From positions 22,878,001-22,942,000 of the forward strand of contig NC_091976.1 in the NCBI RefSeq assembly GCF_036711975.1: a DNA stretch of 64,000 nt, given 5' to 3'. Position 1 is the stretch's first letter. Every line of letters begins with the position of its first letter. The notes under the pieces are model-generated. The model was not told the origin of the DNA, ran no database searches, and was given only the letters and a program-made list of their open reading frames with translations. Shown piece by piece: positions 27,701-38,661 of the stretch. This DNA is from Onthophagus taurus. Taxonomy: Eukaryota; Arthropoda; Insecta; Coleoptera; Scarabaeidae. A program made the position numbers and the translations under genes.

Positions 27701-30700
27701 CAAAATGAATGAAGATAGTGGTTATCAGCAATAGGGAAATCGTTGAACTAACCTACTCAATCTGTTCTTTGTTTCACAAGTTACACAAAAAAAATTTACC
27801 AACCTCAATCTATGGATTTACCTGATACAATTTCCAGTAACGATAATTAATTCATTAGCTCATATTTGTGCGATTAATTATTTCCAGAATTATACTTTGC
27901 CAACCAAATCAGAAGTGGGTGACTTGATGATTGTCATATTGGTGTTGGTCATATTATTAATTGCTCTGCAGTGCATTTCTGCTAATTCTGAAATAATCAA
28001 AACTATCTGAATACACCACAAAATTTGTTCAGTGTTATTTAAGTTATCATTATCAGATTGTACAATATTTCACGTCTTGACACATTATTTTCATGTATAT
28101 TTATCCATTAACGCAGAGATCATCTTTAAGATTGAGAGTGTTGAAATTGTCTTCACTGAGATTTATGTTATTTATTATGCATATCTAAATGGCCATTCCA
28201 TCTTATGCGCTGATCGGCCTTTTCTCAATGTTGAAGACGTGCGAATCTCGTGTGTTTCCGAAATTGTTTCCAAGATCATCTTTAGATCTTCATTACTATG
28301 GAGATCCTGCTAGCTAGAACATGTAATAACAAGGAAAATATGAAGACATCATTCACGTACACCAAGAAGCTGTTAATAAGAACCCAATGAAAAAGTATTC
28401 AATATCATTCAAATTCCAACAACTCAGCTGGATGGATTATGCGGTGGGGATTACGATAACTTTGCAAAAGTGCACTTAGAGGGGTTTTCGAACATATTTT
28501 TGCAGTTAACACAGAAATTTATTCAGCAATCTTAACGATTTTGAAAGCAACCATAACTCGAAGCACTTAATTGTTGAGTATAATGGAAAAACACTAAAAT
28601 ATAAAGTTTCGAGTAGTTTTTAGCGCTTATTCGACATCTCAGATTTATTTCTTATCAGAGATTATTATTAAGTAAGATTAAATTTCATTTCTAAAAATGG
28701 GGCTTTTCACATTCTCAAATGAGGTGAGGTTTTATCTTCTAAATGACAACCAACCTGGAAGTCATGTGAACAAAGTCATATTCTAAATCTCCGAAGTTAA
28801 TTTAGAACATGTGGATCTTTCAAAGGCTACAATAGACCCAGATGACATTCCTGAGTTCATAATAGTCTTGTAACATCTGCATTTTTGCAGCCCGTACAAC
28901 ACGTCTTTAACTCAACCAAAATTCCGAATATCTAAATACTTAATTAATAAATAAATATTTAAATTAATTAAACTTCACAGGTATGTTTTAAATTGTTAAC
29001 TATGAACAAAATTAGTGATCATCTTGAAATATTATGATAAATATTATAGGAGACGCAATTTGCGATCAATTATATCAATCGTACTATACTCATATAGCAC
29101 AGATATAATATAGTAGTTAAAGGTACAAGTGGTATAGATAAGTGGCCAATAAAATCTATCTGGACACGGTAAAGATAACCTTTAATATTCGTATAATAAT
29201 TATTTATTATTTAAGAATCATTATCTTGGCAAAATTTTTCAAATAACAATCTTAGGCTACAACATAGCCCTCGTTCTTAGTACCTCTAAACATTATAAAA
29301 TATCACAAATTCACTTTCTTTAAGTCAGTATCTGGTCACTATCCAGAAAGTCATTGCTTATAGACTCAATTTTGACAGGTCCATAACGAATAGAAAAACG
29401 CCAACTGAATAGGTTGCCGAGAATTAATGTATCCAAAGAGATGTATGAGATAAATATGTTGCCACGTGCATGCCCTAAAAATAAAGCAAGTAAGGTTTAT
29501 CAAATTTAAAAGCATTCCGAAAAACAGGAGTGAGTTAAAACTTCCGAATATTTTATATGTATGTGCGATACATTTATATCAAAAAAATGCAGGAACGCAA
29601 GCCGAAAAAATTCTCGGATTTTAAATATCTCGTTAGTATTATGCAAAACACAAAAGCAGTACTGTAAAAGATATTAACAATTTTGATGATTCAATTATTT
29701 TCTGAACATTGGTTGTTTGACATATCTTCGAAGTTTTGGCATTCAAAGTACACAAAATCGTTCAAGAATTATATTGAAGATTACATTGAAAAGAGGTTTT
29801 CATTTGAAACATTTTTCTTTCTAAATTTTATTTCTAAAAAACCAACAAAAATTAAAACTTTGATGACTTAGTTTAAATAGGCTTACATGTATAAAGATAA
29901 CCTTAATATCTAATAAAATAAATTTCTGTGTATTTATTAAATATGATAGAAAAATATGATATACCAAATTACCTAGAAACCCGGTTTAATAAATTATAGA
30001 TAAAATAAGTACTCCTCGTGACAATTTATTGAGTAAAATATCGAATAATTTCTTATCGATCCACTTAAAACATTTATTTCTTAAAAAAAATCATCTACTC
30101 TTATAACCCCTGAAAATCATAAAAAAAAAGAAAAATCCTTGACACAAAAAAAAAATTGTTTCTAAATTATCGGTTGTTGACAACAAAATTTCACTGGCAT
30201 TTAATAGCCAAACAGAGGGCGTCAAAAATACCTATTTCTCGTTAACACACCAAGCCTGTATCGATTACGGCAACACATAAAAGGTAAAAACCATGGCGTT
30301 GCCAACATCGCCGTTTACTCGTTATCTATAGAAATAATAACCAACCCATGTATACCTTAGTCACACACATTTAAAAGATAACAGATAATTTAAATTTTAT
30401 TTGTTTAATATTTGTTAGAAACTTTATCTTGTACGAAAAAGTTACATTTCTAACACAAAATAATTAACTTGATGGTTTTCGGAAATTATTAATCATTGAC
30501 AAGACAGCCCAAATTCTATTTTGATGATTCGCAGAGGTGATAAATTCTTATCTCGTTAAAAATCCGCCTATTTCGTTATTACAAATAATTCCACAAATAT
30601 TGCAGTACGTAAAAATAATTATTTACGAGATTATATTGGTTTTTCAACATTTTCGAGATAACAAATCCCTAATATTAACTTGTAAATTCATTAGTATTAA

Positions 30701-32354
30701 ACAAAAACATTTTTATTATACATGGTGACGCAAAAGTGAGTAACAGTGACGTATTAATAAAAGGATTCATTCAAGAGAACTTATCTTAATTAATTATTAT
30801 TACTTGATTAATGACAATTAAAACGAAAAATAAAGTTATAAATCTTTTCAAATACGCGCAAAGATTGAGTCAAAAACCTTGATCAATAATTAGATCATTT
30901 TGAATCATCAAATAAATTTTCCTCAAACGTCATTAAATGATAATTTTATTTATCTGCTTTCTCGGATTATGTTCATAACGAAACAACAATAAATTCTTTG
31001 ACCTCATAACAAACAATAAATTCTCCAAATATTAGGCTTGTTTAGGTTCAAGAGTTCTGACTTCCGACCAGTTTTGAACCTCTCCGCGCATACGCATAAT
31101 ATGCAATATGTATGCGCGGAAAGGTTCAGAACCACAAAACTCTTGAACCGAAACAGGCCTATTGAGTTACAAAAAAGAAATACAAACTTCCTTTTTTTTA
31201 TATTCAAAATGACAGTCCAGAATAGGTCACAAATGTTTTCATTCATGAAGTTCACAAGTTTTAGAACTCTTACGTCTGCTTTCTTAGTGGTTCCATTAAT
31301 GATAACATATAGAATTAAAACAAAAAAAAACTTTGGAAATGCAAAATAAGCAATTTAGATACAAAGCAGGAGTTGAAATGACGTAATCGAAATTCGGGCA
31401 ACAATCAATGGTACCAAACTGGTCTCATTACATAGTCATTACAAGTGTCTAATTTTGATTAAGACTAACACAAAATTAACATTATTTTTAAATTCAAACT
31501 TTCTGTTCACTTTTGAATCACCCTGTAAATCTTTTTCTTTTAGTATTTACCTGGGTAACAACAAAAGATCCTTTCCAACTGAACAAAGGTTTGTGAAACA
31601 TATTGAATTGAAAACGAAGTTTTCCCATATCGTCGGCGACCCTAAAGCTATCGGCCAAAGTGGTGATCCAATTGACGACTTCTTCGTTGGCATAAGTAAT
31701 AAGACCTTGTCCGAATTGGTGTTTACCATCCATGACAAAGTTGAGGATACCTTTAACCGAGTTTTCTGTAAGAAGGGTTTCTTCGTCTAAATGAACGATC
31801 CAATCGTTTTCCGCGAGGATATTAACGTCGTCTTCTAAACAGTATTGAAGAGCCCGGGCTTTAAAAAGAGCACCCGATTTCGTCCGGTAATTAGGAGGAA
31901 CGACGATTTCTCTAACCCTTCTGTTTTGGTCCAATCCGATCTTTTTGTCGGTCACTACCTCTAATAAAAAGTTTTCCATCCCGGCATCGGTACATTTGTT
32001 CATATTTCTAAGAACGTTGGACTTTACCAATTGGGGATAATCTCCTCTGGTAACCACCCTGATGCAAATGAATGGCGCCAAAATTGGACTGCCCTTTAGC
32101 ACCACTTTGTCCGGAAACGCATTATACAGCGTTAAACCGGCGAAATTGAACAGCACTTGGGGTAGCGGCAGGAACGTAACCAGTCTCAACAAGTACAACA
32201 CCACCGTCCACAAGTATCCGTACCTAACCCAGGGGTTAATTTCGAGCGTTTCGTCCGGCCAAATTTTCAAAGCCCCCGTAAAAATCTCAAACAACACGAT
32301 TATCGTGAATAGCAAGCAACAGTGCATCAAGTGTTTTGTTCGGCTGCTCAGCAT
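15799..32354 (-). CDS. egh: Egghead: beta-1,4-mannosyltransferase of glycosphingolipid synthesis
   Basis: Two coding exons on the minus strand, 32354-31551 (268 codons) and 16371-15799 (190 codons plus stop), join in phase 0 to 458 residues, essentially the length of Drosophila Egghead. The donor is CAG|GTAAAT and the acceptor TTTTTAG. N-terminal MLSSRTKHLMHCC leads into two membrane segments (about residues 7-25 and 40-65). A family-2 glycosyltransferase domain follows with APFICIRVVTRGD, an acidic HLDEETLLTENSV site, SFDNGLDGSVAEDC and the QQRKRW (QxxRW) motif; the C-terminus is hydrophobic. Family knowledge: it adds mannose to glucosylceramide in the ER/Golgi, and in Drosophila this supports oogenesis and epithelial polarity signalling. 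The single intron is 15,179 bp and full of mobile-element remnants. The frame stays open upstream of the chosen ATG to about 32432 but has no ATG, so 32354 is the start. Confidence 0.96.
16640..16766. mobile_element. MITE copy A (terminal inverted repeats)
   Basis: GGTTCAAGAGTTCTG at 16646 is answered by its inverted copy CAGAACTCTTGAACC ending at 16754, with a second inverted pair (GTTCAGAAC...GTTCGGAAC) inside and a TATGCGC-containing centre. The right end continues as AAAACAAGCCT, matching the inverted left end of copy B at 31034. The left outer end is eroded. No coding capacity; it lies in the egghead intron. Confidence 0.8.
16780..17155 (+). pseudogene. Tc1/mariner-family transposase remnant
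   Basis: Broken frames give GGRPITATTSKNVQKIVRRK (the helix-turn-helix linker region of mariner-like transposases). After a stop and frameshift comes FTNQKIFMIEP, then MMVWAGICTTGKK, then KINCKFYET. The family has FTDEKxF and VMVWGGIxxxGK. The catalytic Asp-Glu pair reads Asn-Gln here, so the copy is dead. It abuts MITE A on the left and the R1-like LINE tail on the right. Confidence 0.75.
17156..18270 (+). mobile_element. R1-clade-like non-LTR retrotransposon 3' end (truncated, frameshifted)
   Basis: From about 17169 to 17658 the reading resembles the region after the RNase H domain of R1/TRAS-type LINEs: a helical stretch, then GHGCFKVHLYKHKRAD, then the zinc-knuckle CVYCGQLDDVEHTFYHC, ending in a Glu/Arg-rich tail and stop (EEIREL). 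A frameshift near 17380-17410 splits the ORF. Downstream is a GC-richer 3' UTR with a small hairpin (GGTGCTTTCTGCACC, 17682-17696), repeated CGTAGCGCC-type motifs, and an A-run near 18258. 5' truncated: no RT or endonuclease is present. Confidence 0.75.
18271..20160. other. egghead intron, nothing recognised
   Basis: AT-rich intronic sequence. Short open frames have no family resemblance and atypical composition for coding sequence. No clear repeat boundary seen. Confidence 0.45.
20160..21200. repeat. Degenerate minisatellite, 'acttgatgcagac'-type unit
   Basis: The phrase CTTGATGCAGA and close variants (cttgatgcaaac, acttgatgcaag, cttgatgtagat, gcagacttaac) recurs dozens of times over about 1 kb, often with 'gattttata' between. 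Spacing is irregular, so it is an old, eroded tandem array. The top strand reads almost without CpG. No protein frame runs through it. Confidence 0.65.
20940..20990. repeat. AT palindrome inside the minisatellite
   Basis: TATAGTATAATATATAATTA is mirrored by TAATTATATAATATTATAAT and TATAGTATA over about 50 bp, able to form a near-perfect hairpin. It contains only A/T with two G. Possibly simple-sequence expansion. Confidence 0.5.
21210..24360. other. egghead intron, nothing recognised
   Basis: No convincing gene. A 146-codon open frame at 22250-22690 lacks an ATG start and shows no family resemblance (see rejected list). AT-rich intron sequence otherwise. Confidence 0.4.
24370..25520 (-). pseudogene. 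Non-LTR retrotransposon reverse-transcriptase remnant (Jockey/CR1-type)
   Basis: Reading down the minus strand from about 25510 gives the palm of a LINE reverse transcriptase in broken frames. In order: NNTTATGEDEIPTSVLKHS, then INTFFTDGRFPD, then HENQIGFRKGRSTELA, then LMDLTKAFDSVHHSIL, then VPQGSILGPPLFLLYVND, then ITIMFADDTTTVAR with the catalytic FADD, then HNIKLSTKKTK. Several stops and frameshifts interrupt it (near 25195, 25110, 24900, 24430). No endonuclease or 3' tail was recognised. It lies in the egghead intron, same strand as the gene. Confidence 0.88.
25521..31030. other. egghead intron, nothing recognised
   Basis: About 5.5 kb of AT-rich intron. Short frames at 26342-26548, 26541-26786 and 28032-28313 show no recognisable motif or splice-compatible partner. 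No tandem repeat or inverted repeat of note was spotted by eye. Confidence 0.4.
31034..31160. mobile_element. MITE copy B (terminal inverted repeats)
   Basis: AGGCTTGTTTAGGTTCAAGA at the left is mirrored by TCTTGAACCGAAACAGGCCT at the right. The next bases, GTTCTG and its partner, continue the palindrome, and the centre is ATACGCATAATATGCAATATGTATGCG. About 127 bp, almost entirely foldback. Same family as copy A 14.4 kb away in the same intron, and better preserved. Confidence 0.85.
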
Positions 32355-32690
32355 CTTTTTCCCTAGCAACTTCTTTCTTTTCTCTCTTACTTTTAGCGCG
32401 GCACTCGAACTCAACCCTCGAGAATCTTTCAACTACTCGAAACCGTACCGGTTTACAAGATTTGCACGCTCGAAATTACACTGATACAAGATTATTTGGT
32501 CGGTCGATCGCATCGAAGTGTGCTACGGCGCTTCCTTAAACCTTTCGGATACGTTTCTCTCGATGTTCCTGTCACACTAACCGGCCTTTAAGGGAGGTTA
32601 AAGTCGGAAGGGCGCCATAACACACTGTCTACCACGACCGCTTTAGGTTGACTACTTCACGTGGGTGGGGGAGTCGCTTCATTATTACCA
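32355..32690 (-). promoter_or_regulatory. egghead 5' UTR and probable promoter region
   Basis: Immediately upstream of the egghead ATG the sequence becomes noticeably richer in G, C and CpG than its surroundings (GGTCGGTCGATCGCATCG, GGCGCCATAACAC) and then falls back to AT-rich DNA near 32700. This is what an insect TATA-less promoter plus 5' UTR commonly looks like. No TATA box or precise start site was identified. Confidence 0.4.
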
Positions 32691-32999
32691 TTGTTCTTAT
32701 CGACTTATAACTTAGCGACATCTACATGTAAATCACACAACTACATTAACGATACCTGGATCGTTGTACTATATATTATGTATAGCTGACTGTCAGTATA
32801 ACTATTACTCAATAGGTGACGCATTATTATTAAATGTATTTTAAAACTAAAAATTTTAAACTATACGGTATGATTCACTGCATTCTCTATATACAGGAAA
32901 AGAAGATCTTAGTATTTTGGAATAGTTGCTATTGAGAAGACGACCAGCCTATTCCCATGAATGATACATTAAAACGAAATCATGTCAACATTTGCAATA

Positions 33000-33310
33000 G
33001 GCTTTGTGGAAAGACTTTGAAATTGCTTCTTGAAAGACTACTAAATCTTCGTATATGTAGTCAACCCATGACTACAAGACTGGTTTCTAGTAAACTTTTA
33101 CGGATTCCATCTTCTAAAGATTTCCCTCTCCTCGCAGGACCCTTGAGATGCAGCATAGTGTATAGGGTCATGCTGTTTCCTGTCTTATTATGGACCGCCT
33201 GCCTTGCACTCTGGTCTTTGTGTACATCCATGGTTTCCTCACCTATCCCATTTGTCTTACGTGGCCAAACCAGTACAGCTGCATTAGAAAAGCTGTGCAC
33301 ACGAGTCAGA
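33000..33310 (-). pseudogene. LINE C-terminal remnant
   Basis: On the minus strand LYWFGHVRQMG matches the W(F/L)GHVxRM motif that follows the RT domain in several LINE families. After a stretch of stops and shifts come GPARRGKSLEDGIRKSL and a WVDYIYEDLV segment, in the place of the family's GRPRKRWxDxIxxDL. Heavily decayed; clade not assignable. Confidence 0.4.
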
Positions 33311-33546
33311 CGAAAACTTTAATTGACTTGATTTTCGAAACTTTTTGACTTAATATCCCTTCGATTTCAGGTATGTATAAGCACATCATAACACGTTTAG
33401 ATTACCAACTCGAACAAATTGACGTTGACGGGGTGAGGTAGGAAACGTGACGTCATTGGAGGAAAAGTATAATATAATATGCAGGATGTCCATTATGTAT
33501 GGGATATAGTATACACGGTGCCCATTGTGTATTTGTAATCTTCATT

Positions 33547-34079
33547 AAAAATCCTTTAAAATGAGTACAAACACGACATATTTATCTTCAATATTAATGA
33601 AGTTATGGTCAACTTCCGGTTAAGAATGTCAACATCAAATTTGACATATTTGTAATTGTCGTGAAAAATCCTTTAAAATGAGCCCAAACATGATACGTTT
33701 AATTAGTCGAGATATAAGCAACTTCCGGTTTGAAATGTCAATGTCATTTTGACAAATGCTTAATTTTTATAGAATGTATTAAAATTTATCACAAAAACAA
33801 AAATACAATAAAAAAAAATTAAAAATTAAGGTTGGTATTAATATTTAATAATTAAATTTCTATCTTCATTGTTACTAACTTTGGGTTTATCGTTTTTTTA
33901 TTCTAACTTTTTTGCTTTTTGAGATAAGTGCGGCATGTTTGGACTGATTTTAAAGGTTTTTTAATAAAGATGACAAATATGTCAAAATTGACGTTGACGT
34001 TCCAAACCGGAAGTGATTGTATTTCCATAAATATTAAACTTAAATATGTCGAGTTTGGACTCATTTTAAAGGAGATTTT
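33547..34079. mobile_element. Foldback element with paired subterminal repeats
   Basis: The outer arms AAAATCCTTTAAAATGAG (33547) and CTCATTTTAAAGGAGATTTT (ending 34079) are inverted copies, continuing as ACAAACACGACATATTT versus AAATATGTCGAGTTTGG. A second, internal copy of the same arm lies at about 33663 on the left and its inverse at 33926-33962 on the right. Each arm also carries an AACTTCCGGTT...GTCAA block. So each arm holds two tandem subunits, and the centre is A/T-rich. About 533 bp, no coding capacity; target duplication not resolved. Confidence 0.75.
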
Positions 34080-34085
34080 ATGATT

Positions 34086-34215
34086 TCGGATTTAGTCCCA
34101 CGTCTCTCAAGACGGCTAAACCCGAATGATTCTAGTTCTAGGTATTGTGCTAGTACTAGTAATAGTGCTAGTGTAAAACTAGAACTAGAAATATTCGGGT
34201 TTAGCCGAGTTTAGT
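34086..34215. repeat. Single palindromic unit of the CTAGTTCTAG repeat family
   Basis: CGTCTCTCAAGACGGCTAAACCCGAATGATTCTAGTTCTAG at the left mirrors CTAGAACTAGAAATATTCGGGTTTAGCC at the right around a TAGTACTAGTAATAGTG centre. It is the same sequence family as the 121 bp tandem array at 55555-56290. It directly adjoins the foldback element. Confidence 0.8.
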
Positions 34216-34843
34216 TGGATAACCTTAAAGTAATAAACATTTTTTCCGATTTTTTTTATCAATTCTAACCTATTTTTTATTAGTTTTAAAATAATTGGAA
34301 TTCTTTACGATTATCTCGCATTCATAACAAATTCGTTAATTGTAATTAATTCAAATCGATTCTAATTAAGAGAAATAAGTTAAAAATATCTTTTTTGATT
34401 CAATTCTAACTTACCTTGTTTATAATACCCTAGATAAACCAATTTTGTGTTAAATACAGCCTTTTAAACCTATTAAATAAGACTTTTTCCTTAAAAAACT
34501 TAAATTCAACTTCAATTTTGACAAGCACCTGCAATATTTGGATCTTAATCACCATGGTAACCAAGTCAAGTTTGATAACCTAAAAATAATAAAATAAATA
34601 CTTCGTTAATATTTCGCTTTATATTTTAATATTTTTTTTATTTTATTTTATATCTTTTTTTTTATATTTTTGTATATTGCTTCTTAAGTGAAATACACTA
34701 AATAAATAAAAACCTTGAATCTAGGGACTTTAAATTAATCCACAAAAATACGCCATCTCTTAACAACAAACAGAATCAGCCTCAATCATAATAAAGTGAG
34801 GTTATGTTACAAAAAAACTCAAAATGATTTAATAAAAGTTAAA

Positions 34844-35349
34844 ATGCAAACGGCGGTTTCAAAGCTAGTGGGTACTTTTGGATACATTATCCAATATGGT
34901 TGTATAGCTCATTGTACGTTTGAATACTTAGCGGATTTAGTAGTGGTAAACTAATTATTTCACCTATTTTTATTGCATCTTGTAATTTTTATCTTTTTTA
35001 GTGTTCCGGCCCATCTATGGAACCAACATTATACTCCGACAACGTTCTTTTAACTGAGCACATCTCCCCTCGATTAAATATGATTACTCGTGGGGATATA
35101 GTTGTAGCAAAATGTCCCACAAATCCTAACCAAAAAATTTGTAAACGTGTTGTAGGTGTTTCAGGGGATAAAATACGAACGGGATTGAAAACCCATATCA
35201 TCCCAAGAGGTCATGTTTGGTTAGAAGGTGATAATAGACATAATTCGGCTGATTCTAGGCATTACGGACCTGTACCTACGGGATTAATTAAAAGTAGAGC
35301 AATTGTAAAAATCTGGCCGCTTAATGAGGTGCAAGTTTTAAAGGATTAA
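34844..35349 (+). CDS. IMMP1L: Mitochondrial inner-membrane protease subunit 1
   Basis: Exons 34844-34945 and 35002-35349 are split by a 56 bp intron (GTAAAC...TTTTAG) and give 149 residues. Start chosen at ATG 34844 because [19 protein letters not shown] aligns with the family's N-terminal membrane anchor, including [13 protein letters not shown]. The S26 signal-peptidase catalytic Ser is in CSGPSMEPT and the Lys in [11 protein letters not shown]. The late conserved box is [20 protein letters not shown]. Family knowledge: it cleaves sorting peptides of inner-membrane and intermembrane-space proteins, working as a heterodimer with IMMP2L. Length is normal and nothing is broken. AATAAA at 35396-35401 and 35416-35421. 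Confidence 0.97.
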
Positions 35350-35429
35350 ATTAGATGTATTTTAAAACGATGATAATTATATATAGACGATTATAAATAA
35401 ATTATTTTGAAATTGAATAAAGTTGTTTA

Positions 35430-38339
35430 GGCAACCCAATTTACATTAAATTTAAATATAAATTCTGTTCTTGTGCAAATTTTCTAGCTGACTTTTTCTT
35501 TTAGTGATAATTATTAAAAAAAAAATAAATGATTTTTTTGTCATATTGGTGAATATTCACGATATTGATGAAATATAAATATAATTAAATGTTTTGATGT
35601 AGACCACCAGCTTTACACACAAGAATATAATTTCAAAATAATCCCTTATTGTTTATTATTAATTTTATGTAATAATAAAAGCCGTCACTTCATACGGTTT
35701 ATTTTGAATGAATTCACTTTTCTATTAAAATAAGGGTAAAAGTATACTAGCCGTTTTTGTGTTGCATTCATGAACGTATCCTATGTTTTGTATTCTATTC
35801 CAAGCCCAATCTATTCATAAGTAATTTCAGTTTCGTAGAGTTTTCATCGTGACAACTGTTAGAAGGACGTCAGACGACCAATTTCCTGTAACACCACGCA
35901 GTCCTTTCTGGGGTCCTTCAAAATTTCGGGGTCTTCAACCTTTTCGGAACAGAAAGAAAAAAAATTAAACCATCCCCATAAAAAAAGTTTATTTTTATTG
36001 TGATCATCTTCTTGGCGATGAGAGTGAGTGTCCTCGTAGATGTACAAAATTCCAGGATAACGACTCGTACCGTAAACGTACGACTTTCTTGAGACAACCC
36101 ACGGGTTTAAAAGATTTTAAGGATACCGTCCGATTTGAGGTAAATACACTTTTTATTGGTTTAATCGATTTTTTTTGGTTTCCTTTAAAACTTTGAGGTT
36201 AGGAATTGTGTATTGATTAGACAAAAGGTCATTGTAATTTAAAGATTTTTCGCTATTTATTTTTTTTGTATCTTTAAAGAACAAAGAACCTTTTTTATGA
36301 TTTTGTAATGGTTAATTTAAAATGTAGAAAATAAAAAAGGAAATTAGCTTTCTCTTTATTTAGAATACTTGCTGAGTTATGAAAGATTAAATATCTCAGA
36401 CTAAAAGATAATTTTATAAACTACAATGTTGATATCTAATAATGTCAAGTAGTTGTGATATTCATTTACAGTTCGTAGACGAGATTGTTAACTTTATAAT
36501 TATTATTAAAAATTAAAAAAGGATACCAGCCTAAATTGAGTAAGTTATCAACACGTTGACAACGCTAAGTACACAGAAATAATTTATTGGTCTATTGTAT
36601 TTATATTCGCTTTATCACATTTATTATTTGCAATGCTGATCTGTAATGTCCATTCCGTTATAATTTTAAAAAATAGTACTTTTATTATAAATTTAATAAT
36701 GTTTATTAAACATTATTTCAATAGTTAATGTTCGATTCTTCGAACCATTATGGATGACTCACCTCAATTATTACATCATCGAGTTTCAAGAAGTCTTAAA
36801 TAAAAATTCCATTGTAAAAAATATTTTTCTCGATGGAATTTTCTCGAACCTGAAAATTATTTGTTAAAAACTGTTTTTGTAAACCACAAAAACCCCATAT
36901 TATCCATATTTATAAATATAGATTGTGATTTTTTTTAATCTGTTTTGCTTAATTTGAGGTTATGTTGTCAGAAAATTTAAAACTTTCATTTAACCCATTT
37001 TTTTATCTTCTGGGCGTCAAAAAGTTATCGTGTTACTTAACTTAATATCTCCGGAAGTGAGTTAGAAGGAATTTCGGGTTTCTGGTGTAATTTTTAAGAA
37101 AATATTTGCAATTAAAATTTGAAAACTGTCAATTACTAAAACTCAGTCAAAACAAACCGAAAATAATGTGAAGTTAGGTACGAGCGATAATAAGATGTAT
37201 GAGTTTTATTATTTTAATTTATTTCTAAATATATACAAATTGTTTATGAATCGTATTTTGATTTGAATGTAAATGAATCAAGTTGGTTTTTTAAAAAATA
37301 TATAAAAGCAATCAAAAATTAGTACATTCGTTGGGCTCTAACTTCATTGAAGAATTGACGTTTCAATAATAATCAATAAATTTACTTCAAGTATCAAAAA
37401 TCAATTCAAAAATGCTTCTGGAATCGCATATAAACGTCACATTTCCAAATACAGATTTTGTAGTGCATATATAGGATGAGCTTTTTTTTCTTTGCTCTAA
37501 GAAAGGAATTAAATTATAATCTATGTATCAAGATTTAACTTCCCTAACCTAGCAAGCCTAATTAACATTGGAGGTCTTGCTTTCAATGTTAGGAAGTTAG
37601 GAGAAGCTTTTCCGGACGACATTTAACCAACATAGTTCTCTAAAGAAGTTCTCCAGAACAGCAAATTTAGTTTGTTCAAGTATCAACAGAGGTGGAAATG
37701 TGCCTTGTCACACATCATGATTTTTTAAGCAAAATCGTTGTTGAACTTCATAGCACTTTGTTTTCAGGGTGCAATGATGGTGCTATCTGTGATGCGACAA
37801 GAAAATGCATATAGGAAATCCATATATTTAATAAGATTTTATTCTAGATCCTGACATAAATCCAAGAACAACTGGGAGGAGTGGGCTATATTCAGGAATC
37901 TAGAATATGTAGCACCTTCATCTTACCTGTTATGTGTACTCCTAACTCTTTAAGATATTTTTTAGGTAATGTTTTCCAAAATGTCTTGTTTTATATTCAG
38001 ACATATTTTAAGATTCGAACTCATTTTCCTCACATTTTTCCTGGATTTGGAATCATTTAAGGCGATCACACTTGACAAATGCTTAATGGATGTTCTTAAT
38101 CTGCATTAAAGTTTGATTCAGATAACTAAGCATGAAAAGATAATTTCTTTAATCACCAATTTTAACATAATTTTTTCAATAGAATATTTTTTTTAACCTT
38201 TGATAAAGGTTGTAAAATTTTTGAACAAATTTACATTAAAAAACCTTCGCCATCACTTCTAACATTTATTTTTTACATCATTATAAACTGTGGTTGATGA
38301 TAACGTTCTCCGTAAATTTAACTTTATCCTGTTTGTCTC
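35430..38339. other. Gap between IMMP1L and the zinc-exporter gene; nothing firm
   Basis: No supported coding sequence. A slightly GC-richer patch at 35850-36145 ending in TTTGAG|GTAAAT could be an untranslated first exon, but nothing confirms it. The rest is AT-rich spacer. Confidence 0.4.
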
Positions 38340-38661
38340 AGATTTGAAGTAAACGAATTCGAACGCACGGACAACAGGCAACAACGTGCGATTTTGGAGT
38401 CGTGTGCACCACACACATAACGCATTTTAAACATTTCGTGGCGGCCGCGGCTTTGCCAGTTGCTTTTCATTCCTTATCCGGTACATTTCGAGTTTTTCGG
38501 CCGACAATTTCTTTTTAACTTCAACAATAAGACATAGTTTTGTGTGAAATTTTCTTCTGGCAATGTGAAATCTTAATTCCGCACGTTATATCTTGATTTC
38601 TCCCTATTGACAATTACAGTCGATTTCTTTTCTTTAGAAAAACAGAAAAAAAAAGGAAAAG
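38340..38661 (+). promoter_or_regulatory. Candidate promoter and untranslated first exon of the ZnT1-like gene
   Basis: A CpG- and GC-richer island (GGCGGCCGCGG near 38440) in an AT-rich gap, followed by a purine run and a good donor AAAAG|GTGAGAT at 38661/38662. It lies upstream of the first confident ZnT exon with no other gene between, so a non-coding first exon here is plausible. Inference from composition, donor and position only. Confidence 0.4.
38402..38408 (-). promoter_or_regulatory. MRE core near candidate ZnT1 promoter
   Basis: Read on the minus strand, GGTGCACACGACTC contains TGCACAC, a perfect MRE core with partial agreement in the extended half. Vertebrate ZnT1 is a direct MTF-1 target, so position and function agree, though a 7-base core can occur by chance. 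Confidence 0.45.

Noticed and set aside
32355-32432. 26-codon upstream extension of egghead
   Set aside because: The frame is open but lacks an ATG (TTG at the far end), and the family N-terminus aligns at the ATG at 32354.
35859-36140. Possible extra first exon between IMMP1L and ZnT
   Set aside because: Only a mild composition shift and one donor-like GTAAAT; the island at 38340-38661 is a better candidate for the ZnT first exon.
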